Assembly: GCA_005793295.1 (NCBI GenBank)
Contig: SXSX01000090.1
Coordinates: 1 to 7,878, forward strand
Direction: 5' to 3'
Origin: Burkholderiales bacterium
GTDB lineage: Bacteria; Pseudomonadota; Gammaproteobacteria; Burkholderiales; Burkholderiaceae_C
DNA: 7,878 bases
The notes under the pieces were generated by a model. It did no database searches. It was not told where the DNA came from and was given only the letters and a program-made list of their open reading frames with translations. The number at the start of each line of letters is the position of its first letter. Position 1 is the stretch's first letter. Positions 1 through 4,611 of this stretch are shown here, piece by piece. Position numbers and translations under genes: made by a program.

Positions 1-1
1 C

Positions 2-208
2 ACAACCAACGCCATTGAGTCTGTGAACATGAGCCTGCGCAAGATTACGAAGAACCGTGGCTCGTTTCCAAGTGATGAAGCATTGAGCAAATTGTTCTAC
101 TTGGCGCTGAAAAATATCAGCAAGAAATGGAACATGCCGATTCGGGACTGGAAGGCTGCGCTGAATCGGTTTAGTATTGAGTTTGAGGACCGGGTCCCTC
201 AGCAATGA
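2..208 (+). CDS. IS256-family transposase, C-terminal fragment
   Basis: This frame is open from the first base of the window and encodes the last 68 residues of a DDE transposase of the IS256/Mutator family (Transposase_mut). The fragment begins TTNAIESVNMSLRK. The NAIES.N.. block followed by a basic RK..KNRGSFPS stretch is a hallmark of the family's C-terminus, and its Glu (residue 6 of the fragment) is probably the last acid of the DDE triad. The end matches usual family ends (..W..AL..F.I.FEDR), so the 3' side is intact. A GTG at 23 is an internal codon, not a start. The protein would move its own element by cut-and-paste or copy-out transposition. The gene is cut by the window edge, so the element may be whole and active. 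Confidence 0.9.
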   Translation, partial: TTNAIESVNMSLRKITKNRGSFPSDEALSKLFYLALKNISKKWNMPIRDWKAALNRFSIEFEDRVPQQ

Positions 209-220
209 CCCTTAACTCCG

Positions 221-244
221 TTTACACAAAAAATCGGACACCCT
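221..244. repeat. IS256-family right terminal inverted repeat
   Basis: The sequence lies 12 bases after the transposase stop and reads, on the minus strand, AGGGTGTCCGA followed by a T-run and GTGTAAA, the usual outer end of many IS256-family elements. The exact outer boundary (243-245) cannot be fixed without the left repeat. Confidence 0.75.
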
Positions 245-251
245 CTGAGTT

Positions 252-300
252 ATGGCACTTAACTATCAAGTACTTCGTTGCTTGATTTGTTAATTGCCAT
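252..300. repeat. Imperfect inverted repeat / stem-loop beside the IS end
   Basis: Arm 252-270 pairs with arm 281-300 around a 10-base loop: ATGGCA/TGCCAT, TTAAC/GTTAA and ATCAAG/CTTGAT, separated by one mismatch and one small internal loop (about 17 pairs). It lies 11 bases beyond the stop of the minus-strand zinc-ribbon gene and 7 bases from the IS end. It could be that gene's transcription end, although no clear U-run follows on the minus strand, or a structured DNA target next to which the IS inserted. Confidence 0.5.
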
Positions 301-310
301 TCAAATCATG

Positions 311-487
311 CTACTTTTGGGTTGATTTGACTTGACCTTGGTGCACAACAATCCTAAAAGATTTATGGCATGAAGGACATTGAACTGGACTTGATCCATT
401 GCCGTTGGGCGTGGCTGAAAAACCAGTGGTGTAGGTTGAAGTACTGCTGCAGTGTGGGCATGCCACAGTTGCTTTTAAATTGGAAAT
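311..487 (-). CDS. Small zinc-ribbon protein (58 aa, probable ATT start)
   Basis: This minus-strand frame encodes 58 residues beginning (M)SNLKATVACPHC and ending in TAG at 311-313. Two CxxC knuckles (C10-P-H-C13 and C37-P-S-C40) are 23 residues apart, the layout of a one-zinc ribbon, and the C-terminal half (CHKSFRIVVHQGQV) looks like the beta-strand after the second knuckle. An AGGAG Shine-Dalgarno (497-493) lies 5 bases before ATT at 487-485; no ATG, GTG or TTG is placed so well. A GTG at codon 8 (466-464) is possible but has no Shine-Dalgarno and would leave only three residues before the first knuckle. An in-frame TAA upstream (517-515) limits the N-terminus. Role unknown: nucleic-acid binding or a structural metal site are usual for such ribbons. 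It lies on the same strand as, and downstream of, the Cys-repeat gene, with a stem-loop between them. Confidence 0.6.
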   Translation of the reverse strand: MSNLKATVACPHCSSTSTYTTGFSATPNGNGSSPVQCPSCHKSFRIVVHQGQVKSTQK

Positions 488-492
488 GAGAA

Positions 493-497
493 CTCCT
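493..497 (-). promoter_or_regulatory. Shine-Dalgarno AGGAG that supports the ATT start
   Basis: Minus-strand AGGAG followed by TTCTC and then ATT. The 5-base spacing is near ideal and is the main reason for placing the zinc-ribbon start at 487 rather than at the GTG seven codons later. Confidence 0.55.
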
Positions 498-519
498 AGG
501 TTTGATTTTTCTTCTTACA

Positions 520-557
520 CTAACAAAACAAACGCATAAACATTTGTTTTGTATTAG
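520..557 (-). terminator. Stem-loop after the Cys-repeat gene, possible terminator
   Basis: CAAAACAAA (524-532) is complementary to TTTGTTTTG (543-551), and outer CTAA/TTAG arms add four pairs beyond a 2-base bulge; the loop is about 10 bases. On the minus strand it starts 6 bases after the stop codon of the 90-residue gene. The stem is AT-rich and the following minus-strand sequence lacks a clean U-run, so it may end transcription weakly or simply separate the two minus-strand genes. Confidence 0.4.
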
Positions 558-563
558 TTTATT

Positions 564-836
564 TTAAAACTTGCCCAAGCACATGTTTTTCTCATCTTGC
601 TTGGAAATCTGATAGCAGTAGTTCTTGTCACGCTTGGCTACAGCGAGACACATGTACTTGTCATCTTGCTTGGAGATTTGATAGCAGTAGTTGCCATCGT
701 TTTTTGCTGTAGCAAGACAGAAGTACTTGGCATCACTGTTCTGTATCTGATAGCAGTTGTCTCCCGCAGCGTGTGTGAGTGTTGCTGTGGCGACAAAGAG
801 CACTGCCAAGTTAAAGACTTTAATCAGTAGTTTCAT
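564..836 (-). CDS. Exported small protein with three Cys-pair tandem repeats
   Basis: A 90-residue protein. Residues 1-23 (MKLLIKVFNLAVLFVATATLTHA) form a clear Sec signal peptide with a basic start, a hydrophobic core and probable cleavage after T-H-A. The mature part is almost entirely three tandem 23-residue units. The core is YCYQISKQDxKxxCLAxAK, with cysteines at 28/40, 51/63 and 74/86 (C-x11-C in each unit), so six cysteines suggest three periplasmic disulfides. The repeat is also visible in DNA as a 69-base period. The frame is open much further upstream, but that part is low in signal-peptide character and runs antisense through the neighbouring gene, so the Met at 836 is chosen; no strong Shine-Dalgarno precedes it. 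I do not know a function. It resembles small secreted Cys-repeat proteins of proteobacteria in style only. Confidence 0.7.
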   Translation of the reverse strand: MKLLIKVFNLAVLFVATATLTHAAGDNCYQIQNSDAKYFCLATAKNDGNYCYQISKQDDKYMCLAVAKRDKNYCYQISKQDEKNMCLGKF

Positions 837-886
837 GCGGTTTGGCTTTTTCGCTTGTTGTTGCTGCTTAAACAAAGTGTCGTTTG

Positions 887-915
887 ATCTTACATAAGTA
901 CGCATAGAGGTGCAA
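887..915 (-). promoter_or_regulatory. Possible promoter for the Cys-repeat gene
   Basis: On the minus strand, TTGCAC (915-910) and TAAGAT (892-887) are separated by 17 bases, in the 81-base gap between divergent genes. The -35 matches only the TTG of the consensus and the -10 four of six bases. It would give a leader of about 45 bases. Confidence 0.25.
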
Positions 916-917
916 CT

Positions 918-1346
918 ATGCGAATAAATGAAATTTCTAGTGCTGAAGGTCAAATTGCTTTGTGGAAACTGATCAGCGACAACACTTGGCAAGCCATCAA
1001 CCAACAAGCGCAGCAAGAAGCTCGTGCCCAAGCTGAAAAGGCTGCTGCACGTAAAAGCACGCCCCACAAGCGTGGAGTGCGCAAAAGCACACCCAAAGCA
1101 GCTGTACCCAAGCCAAGTGTGCCAATCGTACCCAAACAAACCCAAACCCAAGCAGCCACACCAAGTGTGCAGTCACAACAGTCCACAGCACCACAAGCTG
1201 TGATTCCCACAAAAGGACCATTGGGCGCAAGCAATCCAACCAAGTCAACTGCGCTGCCAACAGCGCCTAGTGCACCAACTGCGCAGCTCAAGCTCAGTGC
1301 GAGGCAAGGTGGCGTTGTAAGTAAAGCAGCACCAAACTATGAGTAA
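918..1346 (+). CDS. Ala/Pro/Lys/Gln-rich small basic protein, unknown function
   Basis: A 142-residue protein preceded by AGAGGTG (906-912), well spaced from the ATG at 918. Residues 1-45 (MRINEISSAEGQIALWKLIS...) can form an amphipathic helix that passes into a Gln/Ala/Glu-rich, coiled-coil-like stretch. A basic segment follows with a short internal repeat (RKSTPHKRGV then RKSTPKAAVP). Residues 60-142 are low-complexity Pro/Ala/Thr/Gln and probably disordered. No signal peptide or membrane segment is visible. Small proteins beginning MRINEI-like followed by a charged helix are, in my recollection, common in phages and prophages, which would fit its place just inside the proposed att site; this is impression, not a search. 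The long minus-strand frames opposite it are products of its biased composition. Confidence 0.65.
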   Translation: MRINEISSAEGQIALWKLISDNTWQAINQQAQQEARAQAEKAAARKSTPHKRGVRKSTPKAAVPKPSVPIVPKQTQTQAATPSVQSQQSTAPQAVIPTKGPLGASNPTKSTALPTAPSAPTAQLKLSARQGGVVSKAAPNYE

Positions 1347-1547
1347 GATTAGGAGTCGTGCAGTTTTTTACTGAGAAATTGCGTATGTTTATTAGTCAGT
1401 TATAATGTTTGTTGGTTGGGTAAATTATTAGGAAACGTGAGTGAAGGTTGTGAAATTGTGTGGTATTTTTTAGCACACTTTTACACACACCCAGCAGTGA
1501 CCACGCCAGAACCCGCATAAACGCTAGGTTTTGCTGCCACTTCGGCT
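1347..1547. other. Gene-poor stretch at the proposed island end
   Basis: About 200 AT-rich bases with no convincing gene. It contains a perfect -10 hexamer (1401-1406), a GTG-TAA 27-codon frame (1437-1520) behind AGGAA that I do not trust, and GTGTG/CACAC arms around a T-run (near 1458-1477). It ends where the tRNA-like sequence begins. A non-coding region beside an att site would fit arm-type integrase-binding DNA, but no repeats clear enough to call were found. Confidence 0.4.
1379..1406 (+). promoter_or_regulatory. Possible sigma-70 promoter facing the att site
   Basis: TTGCGT (1379-1384), a 16-base gap and a perfect TATAAT (1401-1406). A start near 1413 would read through the tRNA fragment into the exported-protein gene at 1612 with a leader of about 200 bases. 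The -35 is weak. Confidence 0.3.
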
Positions 1548-1592
1548 CTCATAATCCTTTGGTCGAGTGTTCAAGTCACTCACGCCCTACCA
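1548..1592 (+). repeat. 3' part of a tRNA-Met(CAT) gene, probable att site
   Basis: The geometry is exactly that of a tRNA from position 32 to the end: anticodon loop CTCATAA (1548-1554, anticodon CAT at 1550-1552), 3' anticodon strand TCCTT (1555-1559), 5-base variable loop TGGTC (1560-1564), T-stem GAGTG/CACTC (1565-1569 and 1577-1581) around TTCAAGT (fits TTCRANY), acceptor 3' strand ACGCCCT (1582-1588), discriminator A and encoded CCA (1590-1592). The bases before the loop (CGGCT) do not pair with TCCTT, and no AGGGCGT acceptor partner or D-arm lies upstream, so the 5' half is absent. Integrases that use tRNA genes leave such a fragment at the distal end of the inserted element, with the restored full gene at the other end. 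The element would lie to the left. Confidence 0.75.
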
Positions 1593-1611
1593 TTTCCCAA
1601 AGGAATTATTC

Positions 1612-2559
1612 ATGCGTCGCGCTGGTGCTTTTATATTTTTTGTAAGCATGAACGCGTCTGCGGCAATGCCTGACTTGCAGTTATGGCCAACGATTCCTTT
1701 TATTCGCGGACAGGATCTTTGTCAATTTCAAGATGCCTACGGCCGCAACAAAATTCAGATAGCGCAGGACTCAACGCAAGACATGCTTCTTTTGATGCGC
1801 GAAGGGGCCAAAGCGCGTGATGCGCTCACGATTGTGATTGCGATGGATGACTTGGCCAATAAAAATCGAGCCCATGCCAATGCTGGAGTGGGTATGGATG
1901 TGATGCTCGAGGGTACTTTCAAGTCCAACCTCGACGGTTTGTACCGTGCGATCAATCCTTCATCCAAAAAAGTTTCCTTTTTCAATCCTTTACCTTTGAT
2001 CCGATTGGTTCGAGACTTGCATGAACAAAAACGCCAAGGTTACTTAGATCAGCGGTATTTAACGGGTTTGTCAGGTGTGGCTTGGGGAACGTACTCATAC
2101 AGCCCCAACTGCAAGGGCGACTTGTCCGTGACCTTGCACATCGAGACCAAAGAAGGGACCACGTTTAACTTTCAAGCGCAAGGTGCTCCCGCAGCGGTCA
2201 TGCAACCGATGGCATCACAAGTATTTGAGTTTTTTCAAAAAACGCAATTCCCATCGAGAGTGAAATACGGAGACAAAACCATTGATTTGTTGGGTGCACC
2301 AGGCTCACCCATCAGCCACGCAACTTCTCCAGAAAACGCCGCGAATTCTTGTAAAAAAATTCAAGGCCGTTTACCGACTGAGGCGGAGTACGAGTTTTTA
2401 TCGAGCTTGGGTGACTGGAGTGGCGGTGTGGATATGCGCCATGATTACTGGGCGATGGCGGATGGGAAAGTGCTCGCACCTGATTTGCGAAACCCTTCGC
2501 CCGTGCGATCGGCGGACGAAATCAGGGCTTCGCAATACCATTTTTACTGCGTGCGTTAA
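1612..2559 (+). CDS. Exported protein with FGE-sulfatase-like C-terminal motif
   Basis: A 315-residue protein starting at the ATG at 1612 behind AAAGGAA (1599-1605); the longer frame starting at 1567 would begin inside the tRNA fragment. Residues 1-17 (MRRAGAFIFFVSMNASA) are a short signal peptide with probable cleavage at ASA. Residues 20-230 are of no family I recognise. The C-terminal 80 residues carry GRLPTEAEYEFL (252-263) and end in FYCVR, which match the motif and the ending of formylglycine-generating-enzyme/sulfatase-modifying and C-type-lectin-like folds. C247 and C313 could form the disulfide seen in such folds. The domain is too short for a catalytic FGE, so a binding or structural role is more likely. 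It starts 19 bases after the tRNA fragment, so before the insertion it was probably the gene directly downstream of the intact tRNA-Met. It converges on the SCP2 gene. Confidence 0.75.
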   Translation: MRRAGAFIFFVSMNASAAMPDLQLWPTIPFIRGQDLCQFQDAYGRNKIQIAQDSTQDMLLLMREGAKARDALTIVIAMDDLANKNRAHANAGVGMDVMLEGTFKSNLDGLYRAINPSSKKVSFFNPLPLIRLVRDLHEQKRQGYLDQRYLTGLSGVAWGTYSYSPNCKGDLSVTLHIETKEGTTFNFQAQGAPAAVMQPMASQVFEFFQKTQFPSRVKYGDKTIDLLGAPGSPISHATSPENAANSCKKIQGRLPTEAEYEFLSSLGDWSGGVDMRHDYWAMADGKVLAPDLRNPSPVRSADEIRASQYHFYCVR

Positions 2560-2852
2560 ACCACTCGCTGAAGTTTCATGGCAACGCTCATGTCGCCAGA
2601 AACTTTAAGCTTGCCCGACATGAAGCCGGTCACAGAGTTCAATTGCCCGTCCATCATGGCTTGCAAATTCTCTAGGCTGACGGTCACAGTGCAATCAGCC
2701 TCAGCGTCGGTGTTGGATACGGTGTTGGGGCTTGACACGCCGTCTAATACGATAACGCCGTCCGCGCCGCAATCAAACTTCAACGTGGCTTCTAAGCCGC
2801 TGTCGTCGCCCATTTTGGTGCGGATGGATTGGGTAATAGATTCGAGGCTCAT
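2556..2852 (-). CDS. SCP2 sterol-binding-domain protein
   Basis: A 98-residue protein that is a stand-alone SCP2 (sterol carrier protein 2) domain. It has the family's N-terminal helix, a central beta-sheet (ATLKFDCGADGVIVLDG, residues 22-38) and the characteristic end, with SLENLQAMMDGQLN (59-72) followed by MSGKLKVSGDM (78-88). SCP2 domains bind lipids or fatty acyl-CoA in a hydrophobic tunnel. Bacterial single-domain forms of about 100 residues are common near acyl-CoA metabolism genes, though their role is poorly defined. AAGGA (2864-2860) precedes the ATG at 2852. It is divergent from the acyl-CoA carboxylase operon and may share its control region, so an acyl-CoA-related role is reasonable but inferred. 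Its TAA overlaps the stop of the convergent gene. Confidence 0.9.
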   Translation of the reverse strand: MSLESITQSIRTKMGDDSGLEATLKFDCGADGVIVLDGVSSPNTVSNTDAEADCTVTVSLENLQAMMDGQLNSVTGFMSGKLKVSGDMSVAMKLQRVV

Positions 2853-2867
2853 AGGGGTTTCCTTGGA

Positions 2868-2896
2868 TTGACCGATAGTGGTGATTTGATTGTAAT
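2868..2896 (+). promoter_or_regulatory. Likely sigma-70 promoter of the carboxylase operon
   Basis: TTGACC (2868-2873; five of six) and TGTAAT (2891-2896; five of six) are separated by exactly 17 bases. Transcription would start near 2903, giving a leader of about 50 bases before the ATG at 2956. This is the best promoter match I found in the window. Confidence 0.5.
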
Positions 2897-2920
2897 AAAG
2901 TTCAATTTTTAGCCTGTCAC
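2892..2920 (-). promoter_or_regulatory. Possible SCP2 promoter, overlapping the operon promoter
   Basis: On the minus strand, GTGACA (2920-2915; five of six) and TATTAC (2897-2892; four of six) are 17 bases apart. Its -10 coincides with the -10 of the plus-strand promoter, so the two would compete for polymerase. Confidence 0.3.
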
Positions 2921-2955
2921 TTCAGTGCCTTCTCCACGCTTAGGATTATTCATTC

Positions 2956-4584
2956 ATGCCCGCTTCCCAACACCTGAGCGCACTTCGATCTTTGCTTAAC
3001 CCCCGTGCCAGTGCGTTTGTTGCCAATGCGGATCGGATGCAGGGTTTGTGGGACGAGGTTCAGCGGCTTCAGTCCATGGTTTTGGCTGAGTCGGAGTCCA
3101 AGCGAGCCAAATTTGAACAGCGCAATCAGTTGTTGCCAAGGGAGCGCATCGCCCGATTACTGGATAGAGGAACGCCGTTTTTAGAGATAAGCCGTTTGGC
3201 GGGCCTGAATATGCACGACGACGATGGCAAAAAATCGGTGCTCGGTGGTGGCTCGATTGTGGGCATCGGCGTTGTGGCCGGAAAACGGTGCGTTGTCTCG
3301 GCCAACGACAGCGCTGTCAAAGGCGGCACGGTGGCACCCATGGGCTTGCGTAAAGCGTTGCGCGTTCAACAAATTGCGATGGAAAACAAGCTTCCCATCA
3401 TCAATTTGGTTGAAAGCGGTGGTGCGAACTTGCTCTACCAAGCGGAAATTTTTGTAGAAGGGGGCCGCAGTTTTGCAAACCAAGCGCGGATGTCGGCAGC
3501 CGGTTTACCGCAAATCTCAGTGGTTCATGGTTCTTCAACCGCCGGAGGGGCGTATTTGCCAGGTCTTTCGGACTATGTCATTTTGGTAAGGGGGCGTTCT
3601 AATATTTTTCTTGCGGGCCCGCCTTTGGTGAAAGCCGCTGTTGGCGAAGACTGTACCGAAGACGAACTCGGCGGAGCACAGATGCATGCGCAGACCACGG
3701 GTTTGGGTGAATACCTTTGTGAGGATGATGCCCACGCGATTGCCATGGCGCGGGAAGTAATGGATAAATTACGATGGGATGCGGCTTCCCCGTTGCATTC
3801 TTTTCCTGAACCTTTGTATGACATACAAGAGCTAATGGGCGTGGTTCCTGCAGATGAACGGGAACCCTATGACGTGCGTGAAGTGATTGCGCGTTTGGTG
3901 GATGGATCTGACTTTCTTGAATTCAAAGCCAGTTATGCGCCGGAGATGATGTGTGGCCATGCGCGAGTTCAAGGCCACTTGGTGGGAATTCTGGGTAACA
4001 ACGGACCGATTCAGCCGAGTGGGTCTACCAAAGCGGCCCAATTCATTCAGTTGTGCGACCAAAGCGCCACGCCCTTAGTTTTTCTGCAAAACACCACCGG
4101 CTATATGGTCGGCTCAGTGGCTGAGCGTGGCGGTGCCATCAAGCATGGTTCCAAAATGATTCAAGCCGTTGCCAATGCGCGGGTTCCCAAATTCACGTTT
4201 GTTCTCGGAGGTTCTTTTGGTGCGGGAAATTATGGAATGTGCGGACGCGGCTTTGATCCGCGCTTTATTTTTGTTTGGCCAACGGCACGCACAGCGGTGA
4301 TGGGTGGCGTACAAGCGGCGAAGGTGATGGACATTGTGAACCGCAGCAAGATGGAACGCAGCGGTGAAGTTCCCAATGAAGATGCGTTGCAGGCCATGTC
4401 TGAAGGCTTACGTTTGCGTTTAGATAAAGAGTCCACCGCCTTGTTTGGTACCGCACGGCTGTGGGATGACGGAATCATTGACCCACGCGAAACACGCCGT
4501 GTATTGGGTCTGTGTCTGACGATCGCTGCCGAGGCCGATCAACGCACATTGCGCCCTAATACTTTCGGCGTGGCGAGGATGTAA
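2956..4584 (+). CDS. Acyl-CoA carboxylase carboxyltransferase (beta) subunit
   Basis: A 542-residue biotin-dependent carboxyltransferase, the usual length for methylcrotonyl-CoA (LiuB/MccB) and geranyl-CoA (AtuC) carboxylase beta subunits. It moves CO2 from carboxybiotin to the gamma-carbon of an enoyl-CoA in the cytoplasm, with the alpha subunit encoded next. Two crotonase-like halves are visible: the N-half oxyanion turn GSSTAGGAYLPG (192-203) followed by FLAGPPLVKAA.GE (218-231), and the C-half NNGPI..SGSTKAAQFIQLCDQ (348-369), QNTTGYMVG (379-386) and GGSFGAGNYGMCGRGFDPRF (418-437). In methylcrotonyl-CoA carboxylases the pocket segment reads about FGRIFYNQA; here it is GGRSFANQA (169-177), preceded by LLYQAEIFVE, closer to geranyl-CoA carboxylase, where a pocket Phe is replaced by Gly. 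No atu or liu partner genes (dehydrogenase, hydratase, lyase) are in the window, so the substrate stays open. AGGA (2943-2946) precedes the start. Confidence 0.93.
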   Translation: MPASQHLSALRSLLNPRASAFVANADRMQGLWDEVQRLQSMVLAESESKRAKFEQRNQLLPRERIARLLDRGTPFLEISRLAGLNMHDDDGKKSVLGGGSIVGIGVVAGKRCVVSANDSAVKGGTVAPMGLRKALRVQQIAMENKLPIINLVESGGANLLYQAEIFVEGGRSFANQARMSAAGLPQISVVHGSSTAGGAYLPGLSDYVILVRGRSNIFLAGPPLVKAAVGEDCTEDELGGAQMHAQTTGLGEYLCEDDAHAIAMAREVMDKLRWDAASPLHSFPEPLYDIQELMGVVPADEREPYDVREVIARLVDGSDFLEFKASYAPEMMCGHARVQGHLVGILGNNGPIQPSGSTKAAQFIQLCDQSATPLVFLQNTTGYMVGSVAERGGAIKHGSKMIQAVANARVPKFTFVLGGSFGAGNYGMCGRGFDPRFIFVWPTARTAVMGGVQAAKVMDIVNRSKMERSGEVPNEDALQAMSEGLRLRLDKESTALFGTARLWDDGIIDPRETRRVLGLCLTIAAEADQRTLRPNTFGVARM

Positions 4585-4611
4585 GAGACTGACAATCCAA
4601 CCAACCAACCC
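4585..4611 (+). promoter_or_regulatory. Intergenic gap without a Shine-Dalgarno, AACC repeats
   Basis: The 27 bases between the beta and alpha subunit genes contain no AGGAG-like site. They end in CAATCCAACCAACCAACCC directly before the ATG at 4612. The start is nevertheless secure, because the frame is closed by the upstream gene's stop and FSKILIANRSEIACR is the canonical beginning of biotin carboxylases. Confidence 0.5.

Larger units (their letters stand above)
1..244 (+). mobile_element. IS256-family insertion sequence, right end (partial)
   Basis: Only the last part of the element is in the window. It holds the C-terminal end of a Mutator/IS256-type transposase gene followed by a terminal sequence typical of the family (TTTACACAAAA..TCGGACACCCT, 221-244). 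The left end lies outside the window, so neither completeness nor target-site duplication can be judged. Its position beside small orphan genes and a tRNA-derived att-like site fits an accessory region. Confidence 0.85.

Noticed and set aside
252..300. Stem-loop as an integron attC site (ACTTAAC fits the RYYYAAC core)
   Set aside because: The partner arm GTTAATT breaks the GTTRRRY core, and the span of about 40 bases is below the usual attC length. The hairpin at 520-557 has no such core, and no integrase is visible.
597..830. Plus-strand frame opposite the Cys-repeat gene
   Set aside because: It merely mirrors the 69-base repeats in antisense, and the minus-strand reading gives a coherent signal peptide plus repeats.
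564..1151. A 195-residue minus-strand frame starting at 1151
   Set aside because: Its first half is antisense to the 918-1346 gene and looks like a composition artefact. The real protein begins at the Met at 836, which opens a clear signal peptide.
1501..1592. A complete tRNA gene ending at 1592
   Set aside because: No 5' acceptor strand AGGGCGT, no D-arm and no pairing 5' anticodon strand are found upstream, so only the 3' part is present.
1567..1611. Earlier start at 1567 for the exported protein
   Set aside because: It lies inside the tRNA T-arm, has no Shine-Dalgarno and would bury the signal peptide; the ATG at 1612 has AAGGAA and begins the signal peptide directly.
2578..2871. Plus-strand 97-residue frame across the SCP2 gene
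   Set aside because: It is antisense to a clear SCP2-domain protein with its own Shine-Dalgarno.
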